Positions 4,898-5,203 of a stretch of 5,203 nt of DNA are shown here, piece by piece. The notes under the pieces are model-generated. The model did not search any database. It saw only the letters and a list, made by a program, of their open reading frames with translations, and was not told the DNA's origin. Location: the NCBI GenBank assembly GCA_937912185.1, contig CALDOH010000010.1:1-5203 (forward strand), read 5' to 3'. The first letter of the stretch is position 1. Each line of letters opens with the position of its first letter. This DNA is from an uncultured bacterium. GTDB lineage: Bacteria; Patescibacteriota; Patescibacteriia; UBA1558; GWA2-36-10. Made by a program: the position numbers and the translations under genes.

Positions 4898-5203
4898 TTA
4901 TTTTTTTATCCTAAAATTAGGCCTTTTCTTGGAGATAGTGATGTCCGGTTGACGCTGATATTTGACTTTAAGAGGAGTAAATTTCTTAAGCTTAGAAACA
5001 TCCTTACTTAATTTTACCAAAACATCTTCCAGGTGACCGCTAAAATAGTATTCCCCCACTACTGGCCACTTGAAATACCAGGCCAAAGTATTGACCATAG
5101 TGGTTGCTACCTTTACTTGGGTTAAACTAGGATCCTCTACAGCCAAAATTAAACCAGAAAAGCTCTTAAGCTCTAACTTATTTTTAACTAAAAATGTATC
5201 CTG
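4898..5203 (-). CDS. Hypothetical protein, C-terminal 101 residues only
   Basis: The reading frame is open from the right edge of the window to TAA at 4898-4900, so the 5' end lies outside. A TTG at 5144-5146 could serve as a start, but the frame continues through it and there is no reason to prefer it. The visible part contains an AVEDPSLTQVK segment, an aromatic stretch LAWYFKWPVVGEYYF, a charged helix with HLEDVLVKLSKD, and a very basic C-terminus (SKKRPNFRIKK). I see no membrane helix or catalytic motif and do not recognise the family. A terminator follows directly, so it ends an upstream transcription unit in the same direction as the dcw operon. A division-related role is only a guess from position. 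Confidence 0.75.
   Translation of the reverse strand, partial: QDTFLVKNKLELKSFSGLILAVEDPSLTQVKVATTMVNTLAWYFKWPVVGEYYFSGHLEDVLVKLSKDVSKLKKFTPLKVKYQRQPDITISKKRPNFRIKK

Noticed and set aside
5144..5146. TTG as the start of an 82-residue protein
   Set aside because: The same frame continues without a stop to the window edge, so the gene is better treated as truncated with its start outside.

Overview
The window holds the front end of a division and cell wall (dcw) gene cluster, all on the minus strand. In transcription order (right to left) it reads: 3' end of an unrecognised gene, intrinsic terminator, promoter/operator region, mraZ, rsmH (mraW), ftsL, ftsI (class B penicillin-binding protein) and a murF that runs off the left edge. 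Spacing is tight: 5 nt between mraZ and rsmH, 35 nt between rsmH and ftsL, 14 nt between ftsL and ftsI, and a 4-nt ATGA overlap between ftsI and murF. This supports one operon. No mobile element, tRNA, rRNA or CRISPR array is visible, and no gene-free stretch exceeds 300 bases.

Organism: an AT-rich bacterium that makes peptidoglycan and uses TGA as a stop (ftsI ends in TGA). This argues against the TGA-glycine code of Gracilibacteria and Absconditabacteria. A MurF without the usual N-terminal UDP-binding domain, the absence of murE between ftsI and murF, and start codons without clear Shine-Dalgarno sequences all suggest a Candidate Phyla Radiation (Patescibacteria) genome, perhaps a Parcubacteria-like lineage. 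This placement is inference from protein style, not from a marker search.

The 189-bp stretch between the right-hand gene and mraZ (4709-4897) is the most interesting part. It holds a clean terminator for the upstream gene and a sigma70-type promoter with both hexamers perfect (TTGACA, 18 bp, TATAAT). Two MraZ-type boxes (AAGTGGT and AAGTGGG, 10 bp apart) lie just after the predicted transcription start. It also carries three perfect copies of the consensus DnaA box TTATCCACA: two form an inverted pair upstream of the -35 and one abuts the mraZ start codon. A 17-codon open frame begins exactly at the predicted +1 and stops 2 nt before the mraZ ATG.

How the genes work together: MraZ is the likely autoregulator of the cluster, RsmH methylates 16S rRNA, FtsL and FtsI are divisome components that build septal peptidoglycan, and MurF adds D-Ala-D-Ala to the UDP-MurNAc-peptide precursor. 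The DnaA boxes raise the possibility that this division operon responds to the replication initiator, or that the locus is an origin-like DnaA-binding site.
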